Assembly: GCA_964418255.1 (NCBI GenBank)
Contig: CAYQKV010000007.1
Coordinates: 39,685 to 103,684, forward strand
Origin: CAG-1782 sp964418255
Lineage (GTDB): Bacteria > Bacillota > Clostridia > Christensenellales > DTU072
Reading direction: 5' to 3'
DNA: 64,000 bases
The position numbers and the translations under genes were made by a program. Shown one piece after another: positions 16,154 through 23,314 of this stretch. The first letter of the stretch is position 1, and each line of letters opens with the position of its first letter. The notes beneath the pieces were generated by a model that searched no databases, had not been told where the DNA came from, and saw only the letters and a list, made by a program, of their open reading frames with translations.

Positions 16154-17221
16154 TTAATTGTAAATAATCAATTCGCTTATTTTCCCGCGTTTATCGGCTT
16201 TACTGTTAATCATACGGGTTGCCGATACGCGCTTTATGCTATATTTTTTATAAAGTTCGTCAAAAAAATTATCTTCGGGGTTGACGTTTTTAGGGTCGGA
16301 ATTGCTTAAAACGATTTTCGCGCCGCCGTCGTTTATCGTATCGATAAATTCCGCAAGACGCACCTGCTCTTTATCGTCGAATACGTCGGAATTGTAAGCC
16401 GTGAACGAGGCGGTTTCCGAAATAGGTCGATACGGCGGGTCGAGATATATAAAAGTATCTTTGTCTATAAATTGCTTTGCAAGAGTATAATCGCCGCAAA
16501 CGATAGTTACGTTTTTCAATGCTTTATTTATATTGCGTAAATTTTCTTCGTCGCAAATCATCGGATTTTTATATGCGCCCATAGGCACGTTGAAGTGTCC
16601 TTTGCGATTTACCCGATACAATCCGTTAAAACACGTCTTATTCAAAAAAATGAAACACGCCGCCTTTTCCGTCGCTGTCGTTTCGCATAATTGAATATTA
16701 TTGAATTTATCGCGAACCGTATAATAATAAAATTTTCTGCCGCGTTCATCCATAGGACAATACCGCGTTTGCATTTCTTGCAATTTTTCGATTAACCCCT
16801 CAACGTCGCTTTTTACAACGTTATAAGCGTTAATAAGTTCGGCGTTTATATCGCTTATATACAGCTTTTCGAAATTATACTTAGACAGAACGTTGAAAAA
16901 AAGCGCGCCGCCTCCCACCATAGGCTCGCAGTATTTGGTCATCGTTTTTTCGTTGCCGACAGGCAACATTTTTTCAAGTTCGCCTATGAGCTGACTTTTC
17001 CCGCCGACCCATTTTATAAACGGCTTTAAGGGTACTTCTCGTTTTTTTTCATACCGCAAAGTTCGCTTGTCGACAGGCTTTTCCGCAGTGCTCGGAATAA
17101 TCCACATATTGCCGACCATCATCGCGCCGTCTATTCTGTTTTCGCTGCACAATACGGAAACGCGTCTTTGCGAAATATTCCACTTCCCCGCCGCTTCTTT
17201 TGCCGATATAAAACTTTTCAT
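16154..17221 (-). CDS. Dam-type adenine methylase with N-terminal HTH
   Basis: A 355-residue fusion. Residues about 1-50 form a small helix-turn-helix module (SAKEAAGKWNISQRRVSVLC, then GNMWIIP) of a kind common alone in Clostridia. From about residue 65 it is a class D12 adenine methylase: FIKWVGGKSQL (SAM-binding motif I), the catalytic motif DPPYRP near residue 255, and FLNKTCFNGLYR. It should methylate the A of GATC and protect against the adjacent nuclease. The HTH may allow it to regulate its own operon, replacing a separate C protein (inference). No ribosome site is seen; the -10 lies within 10 nt of the ATG. Confidence 0.92.
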   Translation of the reverse strand: MKSFISAKEAAGKWNISQRRVSVLCSENRIDGAMMVGNMWIIPSTAEKPVDKRTLRYEKKREVPLKPFIKWVGGKSQLIGELEKMLPVGNEKTMTKYCEPMVGGGALFFNVLSKYNFEKLYISDINAELINAYNVVKSDVEGLIEKLQEMQTRYCPMDERGRKFYYYTVRDKFNNIQLCETTATEKAACFIFLNKTCFNGLYRVNRKGHFNVPMGAYKNPMICDEENLRNINKALKNVTIVCGDYTLAKQFIDKDTFIYLDPPYRPISETASFTAYNSDVFDDKEQVRLAEFIDTINDGGAKIVLSNSDPKNVNPEDNFFDELYKKYSIKRVSATRMINSKADKRGKISELIIYN

Positions 17222-17238
17222 ATATTATTATAATATAT
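17220..17238. promoter_or_regulatory. AT palindrome over the methylase start and -10
   Basis: Perfect 9-1-9 palindrome ATATATTAT-T-ATAATATAT covering the start codon and -10 box. A candidate operator for the methylase HTH module, but pure A/T sequence makes chance palindromes likelier. Confidence 0.35.
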
Positions 17239-17260
17239 TCTAAATCTCGAATAAAAGCAA
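17232..17260 (-). promoter_or_regulatory. promoter of the restriction-modification operon
   Basis: TTGCTT (17260-17255), a 17-nt spacer and TATATT (17237-17232) on the minus strand. Only 10 nt separate the -10 from the ATG, so the mRNA leader would be very short. Confidence 0.55.
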
Positions 17261-17305
17261 GCGTTTTCTTGTCTATTGCTTATCCGCGCTCGGTCTATTT
17301 GCTCA

Positions 17306-17338
17306 AAAAATATTAAAAAGGCGCGGATTCTTCCGCGC
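17306..17338 (-). terminator. terminator of the copper ATPase/acetyltransferase operon
   Basis: GCGCGGA, loop AGAA, TCCGCGC, then CTTTTTAATATTTTTT on the minus strand, 55 nt after the 17394 gene. Confidence 0.85.
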
Positions 17339-17393
17339 ACGATTTCCGGATATATTTTTTAGGTATTTAACTTGCGTAAAGAATTATTCTGTT

Positions 17394-18149
17394 TTATTCA
17401 AACGGATAGTTTCCGTACGGTTGAAACGCTTTTTCGCCGAAAGTAAAGTGGTTGAGCGTTTCGGTTTTACCTTTTTCCGTTCTTCTGTCGCGAACGGGTT
17501 TTGCGGGAATTCCCGCCACGAGGGTAAAGTCGTCCACGCTCTTTGTGACAATCGCGCCCGTAGCGACCACCGCGCCTTTACCTATTTTTACCCCGGGCAA
17601 AACCGTGCTCGCCGTATATACTTTGGCGTACTCTCCGATTTCCACGGGAGAATACGACCTTTCCATATGGTTGCTTTCCGAATGTCCGTGCGTAAAAATT
17701 TTCGAATACTCGGTTATCATCGAATAGTCGCCGAATTTCACGCCGCCTTTCGAATCGATATAACAGCAATGGTTCCAGGTTACGAAATTTCCCACTTCAA
17801 TCAATTTTCCGTAATTGAAACGGCACCCCTCGTTCGCAATAAACCCGTCTCCGCAGGACTTAAACAGGTTTTTGGCTATTATGCTTCTGAACGGAATGGC
17901 GAACGCGCAGTTTATCCCGAGGGGCGTTCTGTCTATACACTCCCACAAAATATGTAAATTCCTCTCTTCCGTATTATACGGGCTGTCTTTCGCTCTCGGC
18001 AGATAATCTCCCCACAGCTTAAACCCTTCCACCGTCTCTTTATCCATATCTTTTATCCCGATAATTTCGAGAAGTTTCAACATATTTTCGGTGTCCGCGC
18101 CCTGCTTAATCAGTCGTTCCGTCTCTTTAAGTCTGTCGTTTACGTTCAT
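17394..18149 (-). CDS. hexapeptide-repeat acyltransferase
   Basis: A 251-residue left-handed beta-helix acyltransferase. Hexapeptide rungs run from about residue 110 (IEVGNFVTWNHCCYID, VKFGDYSMI) to 215 (VLPGVKIGKGAVVATGAIVTKSV). FTHGHSES supplies the likely catalytic His of the LacA/CysE type, and VAGIPAKPVRDR is the usual closing motif. The N-terminal 70 residues are helical. The acceptor, a sugar or amino acid, cannot be told from sequence. It follows the copper ATPase by 18 nt, with GGAGAGGAG before its ATG. The pairing has no obvious metabolic logic. Confidence 0.8.
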   Translation of the reverse strand: MNVNDRLKETERLIKQGADTENMLKLLEIIGIKDMDKETVEGFKLWGDYLPRAKDSPYNTEERNLHILWECIDRTPLGINCAFAIPFRSIIAKNLFKSCGDGFIANEGCRFNYGKLIEVGNFVTWNHCCYIDSKGGVKFGDYSMITEYSKIFTHGHSESNHMERSYSPVEIGEYAKVYTASTVLPGVKIGKGAVVATGAIVTKSVDDFTLVAGIPAKPVRDRRTEKGKTETLNHFTFGEKAFQPYGNYPFE

Positions 18150-18167
18150 TCTCCTCTCCTCCGTCTG

Positions 18168-20672
18168 TTATTTTACTTTATATCCGCTCTCGCGGATTTT
18201 ATTTTTAAGCGTATTCACGTCGACGTTTCCGTTAATCACAACCGTAGCCGTTCCCTTTACGTAATCCGCTTGCGCGCTTTTCACGCCTTCCACGCTTTCC
18301 AGCGCGTCTTTTACCCTCTTTTCGCAATGCGGGCAGGTCATTCCTTTAACTTTAATGACTATTTCTCCCGCTCGCGCTTCTTTTTTCTTTCCTATTTTTA
18401 CCGCTTTAAGCCGCAAAGCGTTGGTTACCACGCAAACGCTGCTTAAACTCATCGCCGCCGCGCCTATCATTGGATTGAGCGCAATTCCCAAAGCGGGATA
18501 CAGCACGCCCGCCGCGACGGGTATTCCTATACCGTTGTAAATAAACGCCCAGAACAGGTTTTGTTTAATGTTTCTCACCACCGCGCGACTTAACTTTATC
18601 GCGTCGGGAACGCTCTTTAAGTCGCTTCCCACAAGCACCACGTCCGCGCTTTCCACCGCTACGTCCGTTCCCGCGCCTATCGCTATCCCTACGTCCGCGC
18701 TCACCAGCGCGGGCGCGTCGTTTATTCCGTCGCCCACCATCGCGGTTTTTCTTCCCGCCTCTTTTAATTCTCTTATCTTCTTCTCTTTGAGGTCGGGCAA
18801 CACTCCTGCAACCACTTCGTCCACGCCTACGTCGTCGGCAACCGCCCTCGCGGTGATTTCGTTATCGCCCGTAAGCATAACGACTTTCAGCCCTCTGTTT
18901 TTAATCTCGGCTATCGCTTCCCGCGCGTTTTCTCTCACCGTGTCGGCAACCGCGATTATCCCGAGGATTTTTCCTTCCGTCCCCACTATAAGCGGCGTTT
19001 TGCCTTTTTCCGCGAATTCTTTTACCTTTTCGAACGCTTCCTCGCTCTTCGCTCCGTATTTATCCGCAAGCAAGGAATTCCCGACGAAAATCTTTCTTCC
19101 GTCCACCGTTCCTTCTATACCCATTCCGAAAACCGCGACGAACTCTTCCGCCTCGGGCGCGCTCAATCCGCGTTCGGCGCATTTTTCGAGCACCGCGGAA
19201 GCAAGCGGATGTTCGCTTTTCTTTTCAAGCGCGGCGGCAAGCTCTATCACTTCTTCTTCGCTCGCTCCGTAAGCAACCGCGTCTGTCACCGACGGTTTTC
19301 CTTCGGTAATCGTTCCCGTTTTGTCCATAACCACGGTATCTACCGCGCGAAGCGTCTCCAACGCCTCGCCCGATTTAACGAGTATCCCGTTCTCCGCGCC
19401 TTTCCCAGTTCCCACCATTATCGCAACGGGCGTGGCAAGCCCGAGCGCGCAAGGACAGGAAATTACCAGAACGGATATTCCTCTCGCCATAGCAAACTCC
19501 AACCCGTACCCCACCGACAGCCATACGATAAAGGTAATCAAGGCTATTCCGATAACCACGGGCACGAATACGCCCGAAATTTTATCGGCAAGTTTTGCAA
19601 TCGGCGCTTTCGCTCCCGACGCCTCTTCCACAAGCTTTACTATCTTTGCAATCGTAGTGTCCTGCCCTACGTGCGTCGCACGCGCCTTTACAAACCCCGC
19701 TCCGTTTACCGTCGCGGATATAACTCTGTCGCCCTCTTTTTTCTCTACGGGTATGCTCTCTCCCGTAACCGCGCTTTCGTCAAACGCCGACGCCCCGGAA
19801 ATTATCACTCCGTCCACGCCGACTCTTTCTCCCGGCCTCACAAGGAAAATATCCCCTTCGTTTACCTCTTCCGCAGGTATTTCCATTTCCTGCCCGTCGC
19901 GTTCTACAACTACGGTTTCGGGCGCTAATTTCATAAGTTTGGTTATCGCTTCGCTCGTTTTCCCTTTCGAGCGCGCTTCAAGATATTTACCGAGCGTAAT
20001 CAAAGTAAGGATGGTTCCCGCCGACTCGAAGTACAGGTCGTGACTGTATTTTTTCACCGTTTCCATATCCCCGTATCCCAGACCGTAACCTATGCGGCAC
20101 AGCGCGAAAATACCGTACGCTATCGCGGCGCACGCGCCGAGCGCGACCAGAGTATCCATATTCGGACTGCGCTTAATAAGCGAGGAAAAACCTCTTTTGA
20201 AATATTTCTGATTTGCGAAAATTATCGGTACGAGCAGAACTATCTGCACGACCGCGTAAGTAACCGCGCTTTCGTGCGCATAGAACGCTTTGTTGAGAAA
20301 ATCGGGTATCGGAACGCCTATCCAGTCGAGAAACATTTTTCCCATACTGATAATCATTAAAGGTATCCAGCACGCGATAGAGACGATGAGCCTTGTTTTC
20401 ATCTCTTTCGCCTCTTTTCCCGCGGTATCCTCGGGCTTTTCCGTCGTCGTTTTTCCTTGTCCGTCGCCTATAACGGACGCGTCGTATCCTGCCGAGCGAA
20501 CCGCTTCGATAATTCTTCCGTCGTCGCTCTTATCTGCAACTTCCGCAACCATCGTGCCCGTAAGAAGATTGACTTCCACGTTCTTTATCCCGTCAAGCGC
20601 AGACACGCTCTTTTCCACTCGCGCCGAACAAGCCGCGCAACTCATCCCAGTCACCCTGAACCGCTCTTTCAC
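18168..20672 (-). CDS. copA: copper-exporting P1B-type ATPase with two terminal HMA domains
   Basis: An 834-residue Cu(I) ATPase. An HMA domain lies at each end: GMSCAACSARVE at the N-terminus (Cys12, Cys15) and GMTCPHCEKRV near residues 777-787. Between them are TGES, ISCPCALGLATP (CPC ion site), DKTGTITEG, EHPLAS and GDGINDAPAL, the Cu-type signatures. The usual CopA has HMA domains only at the N-terminus; the C-terminal one is unusual and may be a fused CopZ-like chaperone. The start is GTG with GAAGGAAGG upstream. No copper regulator is adjacent. Confidence 0.93.
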   Translation of the reverse strand: MKERFRVTGMSCAACSARVEKSVSALDGIKNVEVNLLTGTMVAEVADKSDDGRIIEAVRSAGYDASVIGDGQGKTTTEKPEDTAGKEAKEMKTRLIVSIACWIPLMIISMGKMFLDWIGVPIPDFLNKAFYAHESAVTYAVVQIVLLVPIIFANQKYFKRGFSSLIKRSPNMDTLVALGACAAIAYGIFALCRIGYGLGYGDMETVKKYSHDLYFESAGTILTLITLGKYLEARSKGKTSEAITKLMKLAPETVVVERDGQEMEIPAEEVNEGDIFLVRPGERVGVDGVIISGASAFDESAVTGESIPVEKKEGDRVISATVNGAGFVKARATHVGQDTTIAKIVKLVEEASGAKAPIAKLADKISGVFVPVVIGIALITFIVWLSVGYGLEFAMARGISVLVISCPCALGLATPVAIMVGTGKGAENGILVKSGEALETLRAVDTVVMDKTGTITEGKPSVTDAVAYGASEEEVIELAAALEKKSEHPLASAVLEKCAERGLSAPEAEEFVAVFGMGIEGTVDGRKIFVGNSLLADKYGAKSEEAFEKVKEFAEKGKTPLIVGTEGKILGIIAVADTVRENAREAIAEIKNRGLKVVMLTGDNEITARAVADDVGVDEVVAGVLPDLKEKKIRELKEAGRKTAMVGDGINDAPALVSADVGIAIGAGTDVAVESADVVLVGSDLKSVPDAIKLSRAVVRNIKQNLFWAFIYNGIGIPVAAGVLYPALGIALNPMIGAAAMSLSSVCVVTNALRLKAVKIGKKKEARAGEIVIKVKGMTCPHCEKRVKDALESVEGVKSAQADYVKGTATVVINGNVDVNTLKNKIRESGYKVK

Positions 20673-20694
20673 CGTTTACCTTCCTTCGATTTCT

Positions 20695-20723
20695 ATTATA
20701 GTCCATTTGACACCGATTGTAAA
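20695..20723 (-). promoter_or_regulatory. promoter of copA
   Basis: TTTACA (20723-20718), a 17-nt spacer and TATAAT (20700-20695) on the minus strand. Hairpin-repeat copy B begins only 18 nt upstream of the -35. Confidence 0.75.
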
Positions 20724-20741
20724 CCGACTACAACCAACTCT

Positions 20742-20939
20742 TCCGACCACACGTTATGCGGAAAATCGCTCGCAGTCGGTATAAAAGCCGACACGCGGAC
20801 GATTTTTTTATCCGCATAAGTCGGACTTCCAAGGAAGCAAAATGACACATTTTGCTTATTATGTAAGTTCGCAAGGGGTTCACGCCCCTTGCTTATCCCC
20901 ATAATGGCAAAAAGCGAAAAGTGTGATTTTCACTTTTTG
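20742..20939 (-). repeat. four-hairpin repeat, copy B
   Basis: Full copy in minus orientation: H0 CAAAAAGTGAAAA/TTTTCGCTTTTTG (including a G-T pair), H1 GCAAGGGG/CCCCTTGC, H2 AAGCAAAATG/CATTTTGCTT, H3 TCCGACTTATGCGGA/TCCGCATAA..GGTCGGA. It is the only copy seen in this orientation. Confidence 0.9.
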
Positions 20940-20980
20940 AATATTTATAAGCTTTTCTCGCGCTCTTCCCTTACAAAAAT

Positions 20981-21048
20981 TTGTAAAGAGTTTGCGAGGG
21001 AGAAAACCTTTTTAGGCAAAAAGTTTCTTCTCCCTCGACTCTTTACAA
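20981..21048. repeat. long hairpin, second family, copy 1
   Basis: A 68-nt near-perfect hairpin: TTGTAAAGAGT, then CGAGGGAGAA, CTTTTT, loop AGGC, AAAAAG, TTCTCCCTCG and ACTCTTTACAA. A related hairpin with different but still paired bases is at 41583-41634. Confidence 0.75.
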
Positions 21049-21133
21049 AAACTTTTAGTATTTTTGTTTTTGTCTTTCTCTTAAAATTATGAGTAAACTT
21101 AAATAAAGCAATATAAAAGGAATATTTTATATT

Positions 21134-21327
21134 CAAAAAGTGGAAAGCACATTTTTCACTTTTTGCCCATATAGGGGTCGAGCAGGGGAAAATCCCCTGC
21201 AAATTATAATGTTAAGCAAAATGCGTCATTTTGCTTCCTTGGTAGTCCGACTTACACGGAATTAAATTTTATCCGCACAAAGGTTTCAACCGACTGCGAT
21301 AAAATTCCGTGTAACGTTTGGTCGGAG
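21134..21327 (+). repeat. four-hairpin repeat, copy C
   Basis: Full copy: H0 CAAAAAGTGGAAA/TTTTCACTTTTTG, H1 GCAGGGGA/TCCCCTGC, H2 AAGCAAAATG/CATTTTGCTT, H3 with TTACACGGAATT/AATTCCGTGTAA arms, ending GGTCGGA. Confidence 0.9.
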
Positions 21328-21331
21328 TATC

Positions 21332-21505
21332 TCACTTTTTGCCCTTGTAGGGGTCGAGCAGGGGAAAATCCCCTGCGAATTATAATGTTAAGCAAAATGC
21401 GTCATTTTGCTTCCTTGGTAGTCCGACTTATGCGGATAAAAAAATCGTCCGCGTGTCGGCTTTATGCCGAACGCGAGCGATTTTCCGCATAACGTGTGGT
21501 CGGGG
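21332..21505 (+). repeat. four-hairpin repeat, copy D (left arm truncated)
   Basis: H1, H2 and H3 complete, H3 of the TTATGCGGA/TCCGCATAA type. Only the 3' arm of H0 (CACTTTTTGCCC) remains. It abuts copy C, so the pair may be a tandem that lost its boundary. Confidence 0.85.
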
Positions 21506-21514
21506 CAATGCCAG

Positions 21515-21595
21515 TCCGACTTACCCGAAAATAAATTTTATCCGCACAAAGGTTTCAACCGACTGCGGTAAAATTCCGTGTAACGTTTGGTCGGA
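21515..21595 (+). repeat. four-hairpin repeat, copy E (H3 only)
   Basis: Only H3, from TCCGAC to GGTCGGA, with a degraded left arm (TTACCCGAAA against TTCCGTGTAA). The tail to 21618 repeats GGTCGGAAGCCTGCGCC as in copy A. Confidence 0.8.
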
Positions 21596-21624
21596 AGCCT
21601 GCGCCGTCTGGTCGGAGTCTCCCA

Positions 21625-21861
21625 CTAATTATCAAGCAAATCATTCGCCGAAACGTCAAAAAATGCCGCAAGTCGAATGAAATTCTGTAAAGTCGGCACG
21701 GCAATTCCCGACTCGTACGCCTGGTACGATTGCGGCGTTATTCCTATCGCCAAAGCAACCTCTTTCTGTGTAAGGTTCTCACTTTTGCGTAAAAGAATTA
21801 GTTCTTTGCGCATCTTTTCTAATTTTTCCGCAATATTTACGCGCCCAGGTTCCGTTTCCAT
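21625..21861 (-). CDS. XRE-family transcriptional regulator
   Basis: A 78-residue DNA-binding protein with a Cro/CI-type HTH: LRKSENLTQKEVALAIGITP, then QSYQAYESGIAVPTL and a DVSANDLL tail, as in SinR-like regulators. A shorter start at residue 17 is possible; neither has a good ribosome site. It diverges from the SLOG gene at 21943, and the 80-nt gap holds two identical palindromes that are probably its operators. Likely represses the SLOG gene and itself. Confidence 0.85.
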   Translation of the reverse strand: METEPGRVNIAEKLEKMRKELILLRKSENLTQKEVALAIGITPQSYQAYESGIAVPTLQNFIRLAAFFDVSANDLLDN

Positions 21862-21870
21862 TCTTTATAC

Positions 21871-21900
21871 TTGACATTATACAGTTTGTAACTGTATAAT
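21871..21900 (+). promoter_or_regulatory. promoter of the SLOG gene
   Basis: Perfect TTGACA (21871-21876), an 18-nt spacer and perfect TATAAT (21895-21900). The spacer contains the first operator palindrome. Confidence 0.8.
21881..21895. promoter_or_regulatory. candidate XRE operator 1
   Basis: ACAGTTTGTAACTGT, between the -35 and -10 of the SLOG gene. It matches ACAGTTTNNAACTGT, as does operator 2, whose centre is 29 bp away. Confidence 0.7.
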
Positions 21901-21909
21901 AATAAATAA

Positions 21910-21924
21910 ACAGTTTCAAACTGT
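21910..21924. promoter_or_regulatory. candidate XRE operator 2
   Basis: ACAGTTTCAAACTGT, flanked by AAT/TTATT, just after the transcription start of the SLOG gene. Same 7-bp half sites as operator 1. Confidence 0.7.
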
Positions 21925-21942
21925 TTATTAGGGAATAAAACT

Positions 21943-22434
21943 ATGAAAAATAATACTTGTTGTTTCAGTGGGCATAGACCTCAAAAAATAATATGGAAAG
22001 ACAAAGAACAAAGCCAGGAATATTGCGAAATTATTACACGTACGCAAAAAGAAATAGTAAATGCAATCGACAATGGCTATATATTTTTTATTACCGGTAT
22101 GGCAATAGGATATGATATGTCCTGTGCAGAAATTGTTCTTTCATTAAAAAAACAATACCCTGATATTAAACTGATATGTGCTTTACCTTGCAAAGAACAG
22201 GATAAATATTGGAGAGAAGCCGACAAATTAAAATATAAGAAAATACTTAGTCAAGCAGATAAAATTATTTATACATCCACTGTCTATACAAAAGAATGTA
22301 TGCGTAAACGGAATGAATATATGTTATCACAGTCTTCTTTATTGATTGCTTTTTTTAACGGCAACAGTGGTGGAACGAAAACTACTGTCGAAGCAGCACG
22401 AAAAATGCAAATAGAAACTCGGATAATTTTCTAA
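21943..22434 (+). CDS. SLOG-family protein (DUF1273/YpsA-like)
   Basis: A 163-residue Rossmann-like protein of the SLOG superfamily. Landmarks: CCFSGHRPQK at the N-terminus, the glycine turn FITGMAIGYDMSCAE, ADKIIYTS, and FFNGNSGGTKTTVEAA, the usual ligand-binding loop. SLOG proteins bind nucleotide or ADP-ribose-type ligands and occur in stress or conflict systems; YpsA affects division in Firmicutes. Its role here is unknown. The gene is clearly more AT-rich in codon choice than its neighbours, which with the repeats around it suggests transfer. A second, diverged SLOG gene is at 54574. Confidence 0.85.
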   Translation: MKNNTCCFSGHRPQKIIWKDKEQSQEYCEIITRTQKEIVNAIDNGYIFFITGMAIGYDMSCAEIVLSLKKQYPDIKLICALPCKEQDKYWREADKLKYKKILSQADKIIYTSTVYTKECMRKRNEYMLSQSSLLIAFFNGNSGGTKTTVEAARKMQIETRIIF

Positions 22435-22475
22435 AATAATAATTATAAAAATTCATATAATATACACCCTCTTTC

Positions 22476-22494
22476 GGGCGGGCGGGCGGGTGGG
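22476..22494 (+). other. G-quadruplex-forming motif
   Basis: Five GGG tracts separated by single bases (GGGCGGGCGGGCGGGTGGG), starting 42 nt after the SLOG stop codon in otherwise AT-rich DNA. One-base loops are the most stable quadruplex class. Confidence 0.8.
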
Positions 22495-22537
22495 CTGATA
22501 CGACAATTTTTACGGCATAAATACTCACCCAAATGTG

Positions 22538-22691
22538 GTTCGCGCAAGGGGCGTGAACCCCTTGCGAACTTAATTAAAAAGGAAGTCGGTACGACTTCCT
22601 TCATTATAAGTCCGACTTGCGCGGATACAAGATTTTATCGGCACTAAGCGTTAGCGACTGACGGAAAATCTCCGCGCAACGCCTGGTCGGA
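22538..22691 (+). repeat. four-hairpin repeat, copy F (diverged)
   Basis: H1 GCAAGGGG/CCCCTTGC extended by GTTCGC/GCGAAC; H2 has an entirely different but perfect stem, GGAAGTCG/CGACTTCC; H3 has TTGCGCGGA/TCCGCGCAA arms. H0 is missing. Pairing is kept while the sequence changes. Confidence 0.85.
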
Positions 22692-22720
22692 ACATACCTC
22701 TGTTCCCTGCCGACTTTTCC

Positions 22721-22747
22721 GTTCCTTTTCGTCGCCTGAAAAGGAAC
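22721..22747. repeat. perfect 10-bp hairpin between repeat copies
   Basis: GTTCCTTTTC, loop GTCGCCT, GAAAAGGAAC, in the gap between copies F and G. Confidence 0.6.
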
Positions 22748-22757
22748 ATAGAATATT

Positions 22758-22954
22758 CAAAAAGCGAAAACCACGCTTTTCACTTTTTGCCCTTATAGGG
22801 GTCGAGCAGGGGAAAATTCCCCTGCGAACTAAGGATTTAAGCAAAATGTGTCATTTTGCTTCCTTAGAAGTCCGACTTATGCGGATAAAAAAATCGTCCG
22901 CGTGTCGGCTTTTATGCCGACCGCGAGCGATTTTCCGCATAACGTGTGGTCGGA
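22758..22954 (+). repeat. four-hairpin repeat, copy G
   Basis: Full copy: H0 CAAAAAGCGAAAA/CTTTTCACTTTTTG, H1 GCAGGGGAA/TTCCCCTGC, H2 AAGCAAAATG/CATTTTGCTT, H3 TTATGCGGA/TCCGCATAA. It ends 7 nt from the stop of hypA. Confidence 0.9.
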
Positions 22955-22960
22955 GTGGTC

Positions 22961-23305
22961 TTATATCACTTCCATACTCTTAATGTTAATCTCATTCCCC
23001 GTCACAAGGTAAGTTTTATAACTTCCGCAATGCGGGCATTTTTTCGCGTATTCCGTTGTTTTGAACGTGTTTTTACAGTCCTCGCAATAGGAAATCGCTT
23101 CGAGAATAATCATTTCCAGTTCGGTTTCGCGCAAATGTTCCGTCTTTTTCTTTGCCCATTCGAAACATTCGGTGAACAGTTCGGGAACGACGGACGAGAC
23201 CTCGCCCACTTCCATAGTGAGTTTTGCAACCTTGTCCGCCTTGTTCTCTATCGCCGCTTCTTCCGCCTGTTTTACGACGTGCATTACTATGCCTAATTCG
23301 TGCAT
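22961..23305 (-). CDS. hypA: nickel metallochaperone HypA
   Basis: A 114-residue HypA. The N-terminus MHELGIV carries the Ni-binding His2, and the zinc site is the pair C-E-D-C and C-P-H-C near residues 73-92. HypA works with HypB to insert nickel into [NiFe]-hydrogenase or urease. It is the last gene of an operon with hypB and two flavoproteins; no hydrogenase, urease or hypCDEF gene lies in the window. AAGGGGCGG precedes the ATG. Confidence 0.93.
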   Translation of the reverse strand: MHELGIVMHVVKQAEEAAIENKADKVAKLTMEVGEVSSVVPELFTECFEWAKKKTEHLRETELEMIILEAISYCEDCKNTFKTTEYAKKCPHCGSYKTYLVTGNEINIKSMEVI

Positions 23306-23314
23306 TGCCGCCCC

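Noticed and set aside
20973..21057. Hairpin at 20981 as a plain terminator
   Set aside because: It is much longer than a terminator, no gene ends nearby, and a related copy sits upstream of rlmL.
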